DNA from: Symsagittifera roscoffensis
Taxonomy: Eukaryota; Xenacoelomorpha; Acoela; Convolutidae
NCBI RefSeq assembly: GCF_963678635.1
Contig: NC_087067.1
Span: 43,003,829 to 43,067,828, forward strand
Reading direction: 5' to 3'
DNA length: 64,000 bases
Positions 12,201 to 22,707 of this stretch are shown here, one piece after another. The notes under the pieces were generated by a model. That model was not told the DNA's origin. It saw nothing but the letters and a program-made list of their open reading frames with translations, and did not search any database. The position numbers and the translations under genes are program-made. The stretch's first letter is position 1; every line of letters starts with the position of its first letter.

Positions 12201-15200
12201 CTTCGCGATTTGAACAATGACTCGTATTTTGCATGAATTCTAAAACAAGATCTCGAATTTATTTATGAATTCTAAAAAAAACGACCTCGAATTTATTCTG
12301 AGATGATTTCAGTGCGCAAGAGAATGACCCCATAATCAAGAACATGAAGGGTTCCTTCGCAGTGGTGAGTCATGACGGGCGGGTGACACTGTGGCCCCGA
12401 CCACTCATTCTGCAGAGCAACTGTCCCATAGATGTGCTCTACTTCCCATTCGACATTCAAGACTGCATGCTCAAATTCTCATCATGGGCATACAACGTGC
12501 AACAGGTAAAAAGTGCACCTTATTTTGAATACAGTCTTTTTTGGGACCATACGACATCTAGACAGAACGACCGACAAATTATTAAGAGAAAAACAACTTC
12601 TAGAAATAAATTGTCAGAGCGAATTTCAACGTCTTCCTCCAAGATTTAGATTTGATTATAAGATTTCCAAGCAATTTTTTTTTCATTTGTCGAAACAATT
12701 TGCGAAAAAAAACACAGCAATCAGTTATTTTTGTTTCGTTCTTATCATTCGGTATCTTCAGCTCAAGATCTCGACAACATCTGGCATCCACCTGTCCAGT
12801 TACATCCCCTCGACCGAGTGGGAGTTGATTCAGGCCCAGGCAGTGATAGAGTACAACCCGTTCGACGAGGAGGGGGGCTACTCTTTCGTCCAGTTCCAGA
12901 TCAAGATACAGCGGAAGAGTCTGTACTATATTGTGAATCTCATTCTGCCATGTATTATGCTCTCCTTAGTGATGTTGTTCGGACAGTACTTGCCCTGTAA
13001 TTCAGGTGAGGGCATCAATTTTATAACAAAAAGTCTGCTAGTAATCGAAAAATAATTAAAAGAACAATTATTAGCAATAATGAATACAAAAGAAGTATAC
13101 TTGTTCATTTAAAAATAAAATTATCTACTTTATAAAACGTTTGAAAAAGAAATGTGTCAAAAAAAACATAAATTTTTCCCGAGCAATAAAATAAAATAAA
13201 AACATTAGAATAAACAAAGACCTAAAAACAGACCAACTATTTGAACGCTCCTCTAAATCAGCTCATGACAAAAGAAACTATTAAAATATGCTTTCGGTGA
13301 AAAGTTTTAGTAAACCGATACCGATCTGACAGGGCTGGTCAAAAAAGGATGACTTTGTTGTTATTTTCATATCATACAAAGCAATACAGCAAAGAATGGG
13401 TGGTATATACCAGCGTAATCGGTGATTCAGAAGTTCACAGCAGCGACCATAAATGACGACTCATGCCCTGACCACCAATGCAACTTCTTTAACCTTTGAC
13501 CTTTCTGATCGCATATTTGATCATCTGTTCAGGTGATGCAAAAGTGCAGCTGGGCACTGCTCTCTTCACCTCCATGTGTGTTTTCCTCCTTCTAGTGGGA
13601 ACTATGATGCCACCCAGTGATGTGCAGCCCCTTCTTGGTTAGAGTTCTCTGCTTAGAGTCATCCGTTTGCGACCTTGAGTTTCCTATTGTAATCTAACTT
13701 GTAACGACTTTGGGATTCACGAACAATTACCCACTAATTTAATCTTATAAACTAAAACTTTTGTTGTTTCTAGCTGTTTCTTACCACAATTACTGTTGTT
13801 TCTACAAAGTTGGAAATCATTACTAAACAGCTTGTGAATGTCAACAAAAGGAACTATTTTTTTTTACAAGTCTCAGACGAGTCGTTTTTGAAAGTTTACT
13901 TTGAAAATATTCAGTTTGGATGACGTTTAGGAGTCTACTACTGTGCCACTCTGTTTCTCATCACCTTCTCAACTGCCATAAATGTCTTCGTCCTCAACAT
14001 CGTCGACCGGGATACCCCAGTTCCCAAGTGGATCCGAATTGTATTCCTGCACTACGTCGCACGACTAGTCGCTCCCAGTCTAAGACAGCTATACTGGCCC
14101 AAGAACCCTCTCGCATCCGGGAAGTCCTCGAGTCCCAGGAGTCCCGCCAGATTTGTTTCAGGTTTTTTTTAAAAAAAGATTCTTGATAACAAAAATTTTA
14201 CAAGCATGAAGTCAAACATATGTCAAATTATCGATTGAAATTGTTCCAACGAATAGTTATATTTGAAAGTTTTGTAGTCTTATTTATTACAATTGTTGCC
14301 AGGTTCCAAGATGTCCATTGCTCTCAACAGTGACTACAACCATTACAATAACTATACCAATAAAGACTGCGCATTCAGTTTCGAGCCCTCCCATCTGAAC
14401 GGTCACGTGATTGACCATTCTATGTCGTCAAAGATCAACCAAGGTCATCATCAGGCATATTGCTCGAGACTGGTGTCGACTTCTCCAGGTATTGCTATGT
14501 TCAACACTGGACCTGCAAGTATGTACCAACAGAAGGTTCCCGACTCCCCGATTAGAGAAATTACGGAGCTGAAGTTAGATGAGACTGGAAAGCAGTTGGT
14601 ACAAGTTAGGAAGTACCTTGAGTGGATTCGGTAAGAGAAAAATGGAGAAAATTTTCAATTTTGAAGCTTCAAAACTGAAACATTGGCGCTTAGCATATGT
14701 TCAAATAAGACTCGCATATGATAGATAGACTTAAAAGATAAGGAAAACAAAGCTTTACAGAAAATCTATTTTAGAGCTCTAGAAAATATTAAGAAGTGTA
14801 GTTTTCTTTCTTTTTGATGCCATGTTTCCATTTACTCATGATTGCAATCTGAGCTTTCAAGAGTTTTTGTCAGATTTCTATTTAAGACGGCTTTTAATCT
14901 CTAATTTTAATTAGAGTTTGTGTGTTAGTTAAAAGCGAAGCGATATTTCTCTGCCATTGACGAAGCAAAACATTTCACGAAATATTTTCAGATAACATTT
15001 TTATCAACCCTATTGATAATAAATTAGTTTCTGCTTCAAAATGATCTATCAAACTTTTATCTATCTCCGTGTGACATTTGACCTTTGACCTCAATACTTT
15101 TTATAGAGTTCAAGTGGAGACTATGATGACAGATGTAAGAGAAAAGAACGAACTGGGCCGTCTCAGAAGCGACTGGCAGTCAGTTGCAGTGATAGTAGAC

Positions 15201-15329
15201 CGCACACTCATGATCGTGTTCACAGTCGTGTTCCTATCCACCATTCTCTGGATCTACAACCAGTTCCCATCCGAGCTAGTCCATCCCACTCACGTTCCTG
15301 CCAGACCTAATATCGTCATAGGCGGCTGA
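9024..15329 (+). CDS. Nicotinic-type Cys-loop receptor subunit, nine exons, 565 aa
   Basis: Exons at 9024-9245, 9815-9859, 10164-10270, 12313-12505, 12762-13005, 13533-13637, 13931-14161, 14303-14630 and 15107-15329 join in phase (1,698 bases with stop). The product is a subunit of a pentameric ligand-gated channel in the cell membrane. The extracellular domain (1-240) has the canonical 13-residue Cys-loop between Cys162 and Cys176, WNPDLTLYN (loop A), SSWAYN (loop B) and VWLNLEW (loop D). M1 is about 243-265, M2 275-296, M3 308-329, a long cytoplasmic loop follows, and M4 is about 522-544. Loop C has no Cys-Cys pair, so it is a non-alpha type. The pore is odd: GDAK replaces GEK, and Thr283 sits at the 9' gate. 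M2-M3 wording (MMPPS, STAINVFVLNI) recalls alpha9/alpha10-like invertebrate subunits. No signal peptide is seen, so a 5' exon may be missing. Transmitter and ion selectivity cannot be told. Confidence 0.93.
9246..9814 (+). other. Receptor intron 1
   Basis: The donor is CTG|gtaatt and the acceptor gtgtgtttag. It carries the SINE-like piece at about 9,297-9,510. Confidence 0.85.
9297..9510 (+). mobile_element. tRNA-derived SINE-like piece in intron 1
   Basis: Gatgtaaggtgag (about 9,320) is placed like an A box. Then come cctctcaatcgaatggtcag and ggttcaggcccc (9,362-9,373), placed like a B box. This matches the tRNA-type layout of many SINE heads. A more GC-rich body without coding capacity follows to about 9,510. 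The ends are not sharply defined and no target duplication was found. Confidence 0.42.
9815..9859 (+). CDS. Receptor exon 2 (45 bases, residues 75-89)
   Basis: Encodes SEKDQIMTSTVWLNL between gtgtgtttag and |gtaagaac. A 45-base exon at this point is the classic nicotinic receptor arrangement. The Trp of VWL is the conserved loop D aromatic of the complementary binding face. It is in phase on both sides. Confidence 0.9.
10164..10270 (+). CDS. Receptor exon 3 (residues 90-125)
   Basis: Encodes EWRDEYLKWDKDAWGI and then LIWNPDLTLYN, loop A of the ligand-binding domain. It ends AA|gtaact in the middle of an Asn codon completed by exon 4. It is markedly more GC-rich than its surroundings. Confidence 0.93.
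10271..12312 (+). other. Receptor intron 3, the longest (2,042 bases)
   Basis: AT-rich, with no reading frame of note. It contains two exact inverted copies of CTTATTCCGCCCA at 11,206-11,218 and 12,069-12,081, listed separately as a possible transposon relic. Confidence 0.8.
11206..12081. mobile_element. Possible DNA transposon relic with 13-bp inverted ends
   Basis: CTTATTCCGCCCA at 11,206-11,218 and its exact reverse complement at 12,069-12,081 are flanked on the outer side by matching T-rich sequence (gtttttttac and ggttatttttg when the right side is reversed). The 876-base interior has no coding capacity. Target duplications were not identified and the family is unknown. Two 13-base GC-containing inverted copies are unlikely by chance here but not impossible. 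Confidence 0.35.
12313..12505 (+). CDS. Receptor exon 4 with the Cys-loop (residues 125-189)
   Basis: Bounded by gatgatttcag and CAG|gtaaaa. It contains CPIDVLYFPFDIQDC, the signature Cys-x13-Cys disulfide loop that couples ligand binding to gating, and LKFSSWAYN, with the loop B Trp at residue 183. The first base completes the Asn codon begun in exon 3. Confidence 0.95.
12762..13005 (+). CDS. Receptor exon 5 with loop C and M1 (residues 190-271)
   Basis: Bounded by ggtatcttcag and TTCAG|gtgagg. Loop C reads EYNPFDEEGGYSF: both flanking tyrosines of the binding site are present (220 and 229), but the adjacent cysteines of alpha subunits are absent. M1 is YYIVNLILPCIMLSLVML with its conserved Pro, ending YLPCNS plus a Gly split across the intron. 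Confidence 0.94.
13533..13637 (+). CDS. Receptor exon 6 with the M2 pore helix (residues 271-306)
   Basis: Bounded by catctgttcag and CTTG|gttaga. It begins GDAKVQLGTALF and ends FLLLVGTMMPPS plus the M2-M3 loop. Anchored on the Lys (0') and the first Pro (23'), M2 has no internal gap. It then has Gln at 2', Thr at 9' where Leu is nearly universal, and Thr at 20' where cation channels usually have Glu. The segment before Lys is one residue longer than in GEK-type subunits and has Ala at -1'. Confidence 0.93.
13931..14161 (+). CDS. Receptor exon 7 with M3 (residues 306-383)
   Basis: Bounded by gatgacgtttag and TTTCAG|gttttt. It encodes GVYYCATLFLITF and STAINVFVLNI (M3), then VPKWIRIVFLHYVARL, the conserved amphipathic start of the cytoplasmic loop. 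It ends in a Ser- and Pro-rich stretch with a Gly codon split by the intron. Confidence 0.93.
14303..14630 (+). CDS. Receptor exon 8, M3-M4 cytoplasmic loop (residues 383-492)
   Basis: Bounded by aattgttgccag and TTCG|gtaaga; it is the longest exon. It encodes a low-conservation loop rich in Asn, His, Tyr and Ser, then a predicted helix with EITELKLDETGKQLVQVRKY that precedes M4. This matches the MA-helix position of nicotinic subunits. It is in phase at both ends. Confidence 0.9.
15107..15329 (+). CDS. Receptor exon 9 with M4 and stop (residues 492-565)
   Basis: After the acceptor tttttatag it encodes WQSVAVIVDRT and LMIVFTVVFLSTILWIY (M4), then a short extracellular tail ending IVIGG and TGA at 15,327-15,329. 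Trp and Val-Val/Ile-Asp before M4 are typical of nicotinic receptors. Confidence 0.93.
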
Positions 15330-15686
15330 AGAAATTTCGTCGACCAGATGTTTCACTTTTTTCACCCTGACAAAAAAGAGATGAATTTGAAAGCCATCGA
15401 CTTGAGATTTTTTCTTCAAAAGTTGACAGAAACTGATCATGAATAAGTCAAAAACTGGGAATATGAATCACTTTTAGCCAAGAATTGTTTGAGATCGATA
15501 CTTAAAAAGCAAATGGGAAACTACTTGGAAAATATATTTAAAATACAAAATGGAAGTTACTGGAAATCATAATTTTTATAAAGGTTTTTATATACTAATT
15601 ATGTTTAGTTAAGTTACTATATTATTATCAGGCCCCGGATTTTATTTAAATATCTATTTTTCCCAGTTAACTAACAATTTCTGAGA

Positions 15687-15692
15687 AATAAA
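15687..15692 (+). promoter_or_regulatory. Candidate polyadenylation signal of the receptor gene
   Basis: AATAAA, 358 bases after the stop codon; the first canonical copy I saw in the 3' region. It lies only 28 bases before the ATG of the next candidate exon. Confidence 0.4.
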
Positions 15693-15719
15693 TTAACCAG
15701 GTAGATGCGCTTTAATTAA

Positions 15720-15821
15720 ATGAACTCTCTGGAAATTTTCCAGAAAAACGACAGTATTTCAAAATTATACGCCAACATTGATATCTTCACCAAGGCCTTT
15801 GATCTTATAGTGGGGGAGTTG
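15720..15821 (+). CDS. Candidate first coding exon of a downstream gene
   Basis: ATG at 15,720 opens 34 codons beginning MNSLEIFQKNDSISKLYANI and ending FDLIVGEL, followed directly by a strong donor (TTG|gtaaga). Codons such as GCC, ATC, TTC, ACC and AAG resemble the receptor exons rather than the surrounding AT-rich DNA. A shorter form would start after the internal acceptor ttttccag at 15,744, also in frame. No family was recognised. A possible next exon after tttttcag at about 17,144 adds only 14 codons before a stop, so the rest of the gene is not established. The short distance from the receptor gene on the same strand is notable. Confidence 0.4.
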
Positions 15822-15824
15822 GTA

Positions 15825-17329
15825 AGATGTTGTAAATTTCAAAACTGAAAATTTGAGTGTTTTTCTCGGTAAATTATACCACCAAGGAAATACTCAGGTT
15901 TTCTTTCAGACTCGCTACATTTTTTAACACAAAACTAGTTAAAAACCATTTTTTGCTGTTAATGTAGCAAATTTTTGAAAAAACGCGAGTTTTTTTGAAA
16001 GTTTTTTATTTTTAACCCAAGGCGATAATTTTTAGGAACTATTTCATTAACTAAGATAGATTTTTTAACTAAGCTAAATCCCAGGGCCTGATCATGATTA
16101 TTATTGATATCTAAACAAAGGTTTTAATAGATTGTCACAATGATGAATTATTTATTGATAAACCAAATCCTGTTGCGTCGCTCGGGTGATTCAAAAAATT
16201 TTTCCAACAAAAAAATCTTGCGAACGCTTTTACACTTTTTAAGCAACTCTTAGGAAAATTTGCAAGCAATGGAGAAAACAACAGTTAGAGAAGTTCATTT
16301 GTGCACAAAGTTTATCGTAACTCTCTAAAAAGTCCATAAATTGTTCGTCGATTAAAATAGATATGCTATGATGAAAAGTATGGTTGCAACTAATTTAATC
16401 TATCGTGTCTAATTAATCAAGCCAGATGCCACAAGTAAATTGTAGATTTCGATTTGTAAACTTTTATATATAAGCCATCTTATTTTAAAGTGCAATGGTG
16501 GACATAGCTAGATATACAAATACAACGATTTTGATTGAGCCCTATGATTTTGGGTCCACGCTTTGAATTTAATTTTTAATGTTTCGTTAAAAACAATTTT
16601 GATCATTGCAGCGCTTGTAGCGCTATAAAACGTTTTTTAATGTATTTGAACAAAAATGCTCTGATCAGAGCAAATCTTTGGCAGTTACAAATTAAACATT
16701 TTTCAATTTTTGTTGAATTTTTTTTCCACATAGTGTTGACATTATTTTTGATAAATTTTGGCTCTTTTTCGCAATATTGAAAGCAAAAGCAAAAATCTAC
16801 ATGGTTTGAAATGATTTTTCAGCCGCAATAATTCTTTTTTATTAATTCCAACTCTTGAATTCAAAATCTTACAGATAGCACTAAAACATTCGATCAACCT
16901 TAGTTAATTAAGAACTTGAGGTTTTTCTGAACAAAAAATCACCCCAAAGTCAAAACTTCTATCGCTTTCTTCGAAATTAAAAAACAAAGGCGTGAAGCAC
17001 TTTCAAAGATACAAAAATTATCAAATATTTTGATTAGAACACAATGACAAGACAGTTAGGTTCTCATTTTTTCGGTTCAGGAAATATATTTTAACCGCGC
17101 AAAGCTTCCCTTGCTGTACTATTTAATTATCTTTTTCAGCTGAATGGCGTACATTTCAATCTTATTTACAACGAGTTTTTTTAAATCCAAGAAAACCAGT
17201 TTTGCTCTAAACATCCTGGTTGACGTCCTATAATTTTTTAAATAACTTAATTGCATGGAATAAACAAAGTAAACTCCAAATAATACTATCAATGTTTGAA
17301 TCGGCTACTTTTAGCTTCAACACCATATG
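15825..17329. other. Non-coding stretch
   Basis: AT-rich with no supported gene. The only exon-like piece is LNGVHFNLIYNEFF from about 17,145, after a good pyrimidine tract. Confidence 0.5.
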
Positions 17330-17735
17330 CAGGGGCGGATCCAGGATTTTCTCGAGGGTGGCGGATTTTCAAAAAAAAATTTTTTTAGGTCAATTAAATT
17401 GATTTTTTGAGCTCTCCCAAAACACTGTTTTATTCCTATTTTGGCCAAAATTTGTGCTCCGCGGGCAAAATTTTAAAAAAAATAGGCCAAAAAGGCGTTT
17501 ATAGGCATTTTTTGGAAAATTTTAACCAAAAAATTGCGTTTTATTTGGCGCGCGCTCCCACGTCAAAATTAGTATATATTGGCGCCAAAGGCGCCTTTAG
17601 AAAATATTTAAGGTTGGTGAGCCAAAACTGGATTTTTTAAAAGTACCAAAAGGGGGTCCCTTTGGGTCGGCCGGGGGTCGAATTCCTGAAAAGAAAGCGT
17701 CCGCCCCCCCCCCCCCCCCCAGCCCAACCCCCCTA
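17330..17735. mobile_element. hAT-type miniature inverted-repeat element, copy 2
   Basis: Starts caggggcggatccagg, the standard terminus of this family, and contains tatattggcgcc, ggcgcctttagaaaat and ccctttgggtcgg, shared with the copies at 8,300 and 63,070. The right end has decayed into a poly-C run (about 17,703-17,720), so its exact limit and target duplication cannot be read. Confidence 0.6.
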
Positions 17736-18214
17736 AAACTCATGAAATAGAACAATAAAGAAGGCTGCTTGTATCAGGGACACTTAAATTTTTCCAATTA
17801 CCCTAAAACATGTCCCATAAAGTTTTGGACTAATGACAAAAACTTTCAAAACAAGAAACAATAGGGGAAAACTTTCAAAACAATTGAAGGCTCTTTTTCC
17901 TTTTCCCTCCCACCTGCAAATTTTTACATGTAAATTTGTTGACCACATTATCCGATTGTTATGAAAATTTACATATAGACTAATAAGGCCACAACAAACA
18001 TATTTGGTATTCATACTCAACCTCGTAAAACCACTCGTTACACTAATAAGTTGAAACTGGCGTCAGGTGGGGGGAGGGAAGGAAAAAGAGGCCAATTGAA
18101 CATGAACACTATCACATTTTGTGAAGATCTACTACACACGTGCAATGACAAGTACTGAACAAAATTTTTTGCGTGTCCTCGGTTTAATTTTGCAAAAATA
18201 GTCATCACAATTTC

Positions 18215-19155
18215 AGCGAGATCCAAAGATAATTGATTAAAAATTACAGTTTTGGTTCATTAATACCTAAGAAATTTTGATGAATGAAGCAAAGAACACT
18301 AAGCATTGAAATTTTAAGATAAAAAATTAACGTAAAGGATTTATTTGTTAGAAATAAGAGATAATGACTCAGAGAAGTTGCTAGAGAGTTGAAAATACCC
18401 TAAAGGATCGATACCCCAGGGTTTTTTCATTTTTTTTTACAATTTGAATATCAAAATCAATTTTGATTCAAAAGTTATCAAGCGCTGATTCTGTCACATT
18501 CGGCCAATTTTTCTGTTCCAAGTAAAATGCCTGTTCTCACATACGTAAGTTTTTCGCAAAAGTTTTGGTCTATTATCGACGTTCCATATTGCAAAAACAA
18601 TTTTTTTCGAATCAAAACTTTTCGACATAATCAAAAGCTGAGTCGAATTTTGGAGAAGTTTGCAAAAATCAAGAAGTAGGACAACTTTTTGGGCAAAATT
18701 GGGGACTGAAAAATTTCTCGAAATTTAAAGGAGATTCGGCAATTTCTTGTAAGCCGTAGTAAGACCATCCAATTGAATTCTTTTGTAAATTGTTTGAGTG
18801 TAATGAAAAAACATTCTTTACGAATTGTTCGATTTCCAAAAGTTTTGTTGACAGCAGCGACAAATACCGTTTCGGAATATGATATGACCGTTTTTGGCCG
18901 GAAACTTTTTTCCACAATTTCGTGAGTGTTTTTCCAGAAAGTAAGTCCCAACATAGCAAACTTATTTTTTGGCGAAGAAACCAAAAAAAAACGTGACAGT
19001 TTGCAGATTAGGCCCAGAAATAGTTTTGAAGCTGCCATCGCAAAAAATATTTTTGGATTAATGAAGAAAACACAAAAAAATTTTAGCAGCAAAAAATGCA
19101 CAACCCGTCAAAAAGCTGATGTCAAACAAAAAAGATTGTCTATCCACATTGTGTC
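18215..19155. repeat. Left repeat family, unit 1 (about 940 bp)
   Basis: It has three blocks in order: X (from tccaaagataattgatt), Y (from caagcgctgattctgtc to about 18,950) and Z (to about 19,155). Block X recurs at 19,156-19,450 and blocks Y and Z at 20,466-21,135. This is an old tandem family unrelated to the 1.48-kb array beside it. The - strand frames over it are shadows: two overlapping frames stay open together and neither resembles a known protein. Confidence 0.7.
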
Positions 19156-19450
19156 TCCAAAGATAATTGATTCAAAATTACAGTATTGGGTCATTAATAC
19201 CTATAAGATTTTACATCAATGGATCAGAAAACAATTAGCAGTGATAATTTAAGACTCGAAAGCAACGTAGCAGATTTATTTGTTTGAAAAAAGACATACT
19301 GGCTCAGAAAAATCGCATTTGGCTAGAGAGTTTCAAGATACACTAAGGGATTGATACCATAGATATTTCTCATTTTTTCCCACAATTTGAATATCCATAA
19401 ATCAATGTTGATTCAAAATTTATCAAGCGCTGATTCTTTCCTGACACATG
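19156..19450. repeat. Left repeat family, partial second unit (block X)
   Basis: Starts ctccaaagataattgattc and ends atcaagcgctgattcttt, matching 18,215-18,500 with many substitutions and small gaps. It breaks off where block Y would begin, replaced by unrelated sequence. Confidence 0.65.
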
Positions 19451-20085
19451 AGTTCTAAAACATTCAATCCCTCAATTTTGATATTTTGTTGCTAGATAAA
19501 CTGAATTCAGGGACAGCTGTGATGTCTGTTTCAATGACATCACCGAAGGCTTTTTTAAAGTCCACAAATAGCTTTTGATTGGATCTTTTATGTGTTTTGA
19601 AAAAAAAAATAGCCTAATGGTTTCTCTTTCTACTAATTTTTGATTGTGTCAACGAAATCTGGGCAGTTTGATGAATTTTGACAGCAGATAACTTCGCTTC
19701 GAACGCGCTATGCAAGAAAATGGAGAGCAATAAACACCTCAAATCGACAAAAATTGGCTGTGTATTGAAATTGAAAAACAAATCGACAAGCAAAAAATTT
19801 AAAACTCTAATGACAAGCATAAATTAATTGGAACACAAAATCCAATTAATGTTAAAATCAAAATTAATATACATAAAAGAACTCATGTAAGTGAAATTTT
19901 TTTCGCAAATTATGGCAGACAGTGCCTATATTTTTCCGATAAGTGTCTAAATCAATGAGAGAGTTTTCGCGCACACTTTCAATTCTGGCGTTAGGTTTTT
20001 GTCCATTCACTTGCTGTCTGGGCGGAAATCACCTCTCTCTATTCTTTTGAAGACATTTTGGAACTTTTTTCAAGTGAAAAAAATA
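19451..20085. other. Unique sequence between left-family units
   Basis: AT-rich, with no gene or recognisable element. It separates the broken second unit from later Y copies. Confidence 0.5.
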
Positions 20086-20465
20086 ACAGTCCAAATTGAA
20101 GGTCGCACTCGCCCAATTTCTCTGTTCCAACTAAAATGCCAATTCTCACATACGTAAATTTTTTGCAAGTTTTTTGGTCCGTTGTCAACGTTCCACATTG
20201 CAAAAGAAAATTATCGACAAAATCAAAAATTGAGTCAAATCTTGGATAAGTTCGCAATAATTATTAGGTAACTGGGCAAATTTTTCTCGGACCACAATTT
20301 TGGGCAACAAAACCGAGACCGAAAACTTTTCTCAAAATTTTAAGAAGCTTAGGCAATTTTTTGTGAGCCGTAGTAAGACCAATCAAATGAATTTTTTTGT
20401 AAATGCTTGAGTGTAATAAAAATAACATCCTTTTTGAATAGAGCGATTCAGCGCTTGATTCAAAA
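20086..20465. repeat. Left repeat family, diverged block Y
   Basis: Shares tctgttccaactaaaatgcc, ctcacatacgtaa, gtgagccgtagtaagacc and gagtgtaat with the Y blocks at 18,477 and 20,466, but is clearly older or faster evolving than the pair of those two. Confidence 0.65.
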
Positions 20466-21135
20466 GTTATCAAGCGCTGATTCTGTCGCACTCGGCCAAT
20501 TTCTCTGTTCTAAGTAAAACGCCAGTTCTCACATACGTAAGTTTTTCGCAAAAGTTTTGGTCTATAATCGACGTTCCACATTGCAATAACAATTGTTTCG
20601 AATCAAAACTTTTCGACATAATCAAAAACTGAGTCGAATTTTGGAGAAGTTTGCAAAAATCAAGAAGTAGGACAACTTTTTGGGCAAAATTGGGGACTGA
20701 AAAATTTCTCGAAATTTAAAGGAGATTCGGCAATTTCTTGTAAGCCGTAGTAAGACCATCCAATTGAATTATTTTGTAAATTGTTTGAGTGTAATGAAAA
20801 AACATTCTTTACGAATTGTTCGATTTCCAAAAGTTTTGTTGACAACAGCGACAAATCCCGTTTCGGAATATGATATGACCGTTTTTGGCCGGAAACTTTT
20901 TTCCACAATTTCGTGAGTGTTTTTCCTGAAAGTAAGTCCCATTATAGCGGAATCTTTTTTCGATGAAAACAACCAAAAAAATGACAGTTTGCAGAAAAAG
21001 CCCTGTCATCGCAAGGAATAGTTTTAGACTAATCGAGATAACGCAAGGAATATTTGGTTGCAAAAAATGCACAAGCCGGCAAAAAACTGATGTCAAATAA
21101 AAAGGCTGTCTATCAATTATTTGTCTCCAAAAATC
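20466..21135. repeat. Left repeat family, blocks Y and Z (near copy of 18,477-19,150)
   Basis: Block Y here is almost identical to that at 18,477-18,958, offset about 1,989 bases, while block Z is more diverged. The contrast suggests recent gene conversion or a recent duplication of Y alone. Confidence 0.7.
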
Positions 21136-21309
21136 TTCAATTTTGATTTTGGATGGTTATTTTGGAACCGGAAATATCAAATTGTTCCGTTTTTTTTAAA
21201 TGAGTGAACATCTAATCTAGTTCAATGATTTTCTTATGGAAAAGATCCTGTAAATCAAACGAAAAACGAAATCCTGTTTCGAATAGAGATTGTTTGTATT
21301 ACCTCACCG

Positions 21310-22707
21310 TACATTTTTTTAAATCGCTTAGCCATTTTTTTTCAATTTATTCATCGAAATCGTTTTTCGTCAAATTTCGTTAATTTTTGCTCTTTATAAA
21401 ATCAGTAACTTGTAAGTTTGAGAGAAGTCGACATTTGCAAGCTGATTCCACACAAACATAATGTTGGTTGCAAGCTGGTTTCCACACAAACATAATATTG
21501 CCGTTGTCTTCAACCTAGAGCCATCAAGAACCAAGTTAGTCCCTTATTTTGTTTTTGATGGAGCAATACTGAACTTGCGCTAATTTTTTTATTAAAACTT
21601 TATAATAAACGAATCATTAGGAATGTATAATAACTCAAACTGCAATATTCTGATGCAGTTCAATCAAGTTTTCATAACCGAAGCTTACGCATCTTTTCCA
21701 TTTAAATATTTGTCGTTAGACCAAGTAAATGGAAAGGAAGCAAAAAATTTCGCGATTGATATTTTATCATCAAGCCTTCGTCATCTAGTGGTTAACGCGT
21801 TTGTCTCGAATAGATGTAGGTTATTTCTGCGTAGGTTGGTATCCAGCTGTCTACCTTTTTTGTGGTTTTGAAGTTATGCTAGTCTGTAGACTTTCATGTT
21901 TTCAATTTTTATGCTTGTCGAGCCTTGGAATTCGAAATCAGAAAAGCCGCGGCAGCTCATGTTTATCACTTCGAGTTTGATTACAAAATTAATCAAAAAA
22001 CATTGTAAAAAGACTCAGCCCTGAATGTTTCGACTGCGCTTTGATTGGTCTCAAATAGTTTGTAGTAAATAAAAATTAGCAAAATTACAATTTTCAGGCC
22101 GATAAGATAATCGAGGGTGGAGTTATTAAAACTAATTGGCATTCGCATGAAGTCATTTTGGAACGAGTTTGTAGTGTTGAATAATGCAAAAATTGATTTA
22201 AAAAGGGAATTTTTGGGACAGGCTTGGGCACACCCGGCGAAGCCTATTCAGATCAAGGAATCGGTCCCGCGAGGGACTAATGAGTTTCGCCAAATTGTTG
22301 AAACCCAAAATCTTTCAAATTTCCAAGAACAATGTAAAAATTTTTTGATTGTGACATTGATGAAATAAACAAACACAGAAATAAAATTTTTTTCTAACAG
22401 CTTTTAAAAGAGAAGTTGTTTTTCTTTTTTCTCAATTTACCCCCTCTCAAGCTAATTTAAACTAGAAAGGGTTTATTGGTAATTTTAACCGTAATAAAAA
22501 GACCTAAGATCAAATGACTGCCTCAATTCAATTTGGAACTCATTAAACGGCCACTTAAGCATGTTAAAAGAAATCATGATCGTGAATGTTGCACAAAAAC
22601 GGGTTACAGGCAGAAGTCAACATGCATGTTGTCAAGCCACTATTTTTGTATTTTTATTTCAATTACTTATTTAATTAGTTATAAACTAACAAAGATTTAA
22701 TTCATTG
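21310..22707. repeat. Array unit 1 (edge unit)
   Basis: The most diverged at its start (aaatcgcttagcca). It has no GTGC tract, the B-box-like block is in the cggtcccgcgaggg form, and the - strand frame is interrupted. Confidence 0.85.

Noticed and set aside
18631-19101. 156-codon - strand frame in the left repeat family as a gene
   Set aside because: A second overlapping frame is open over much of the same DNA, the content is Phe/Lys-rich as expected from AT-rich repeats, and the diverged copy at 20,086 does not keep it.
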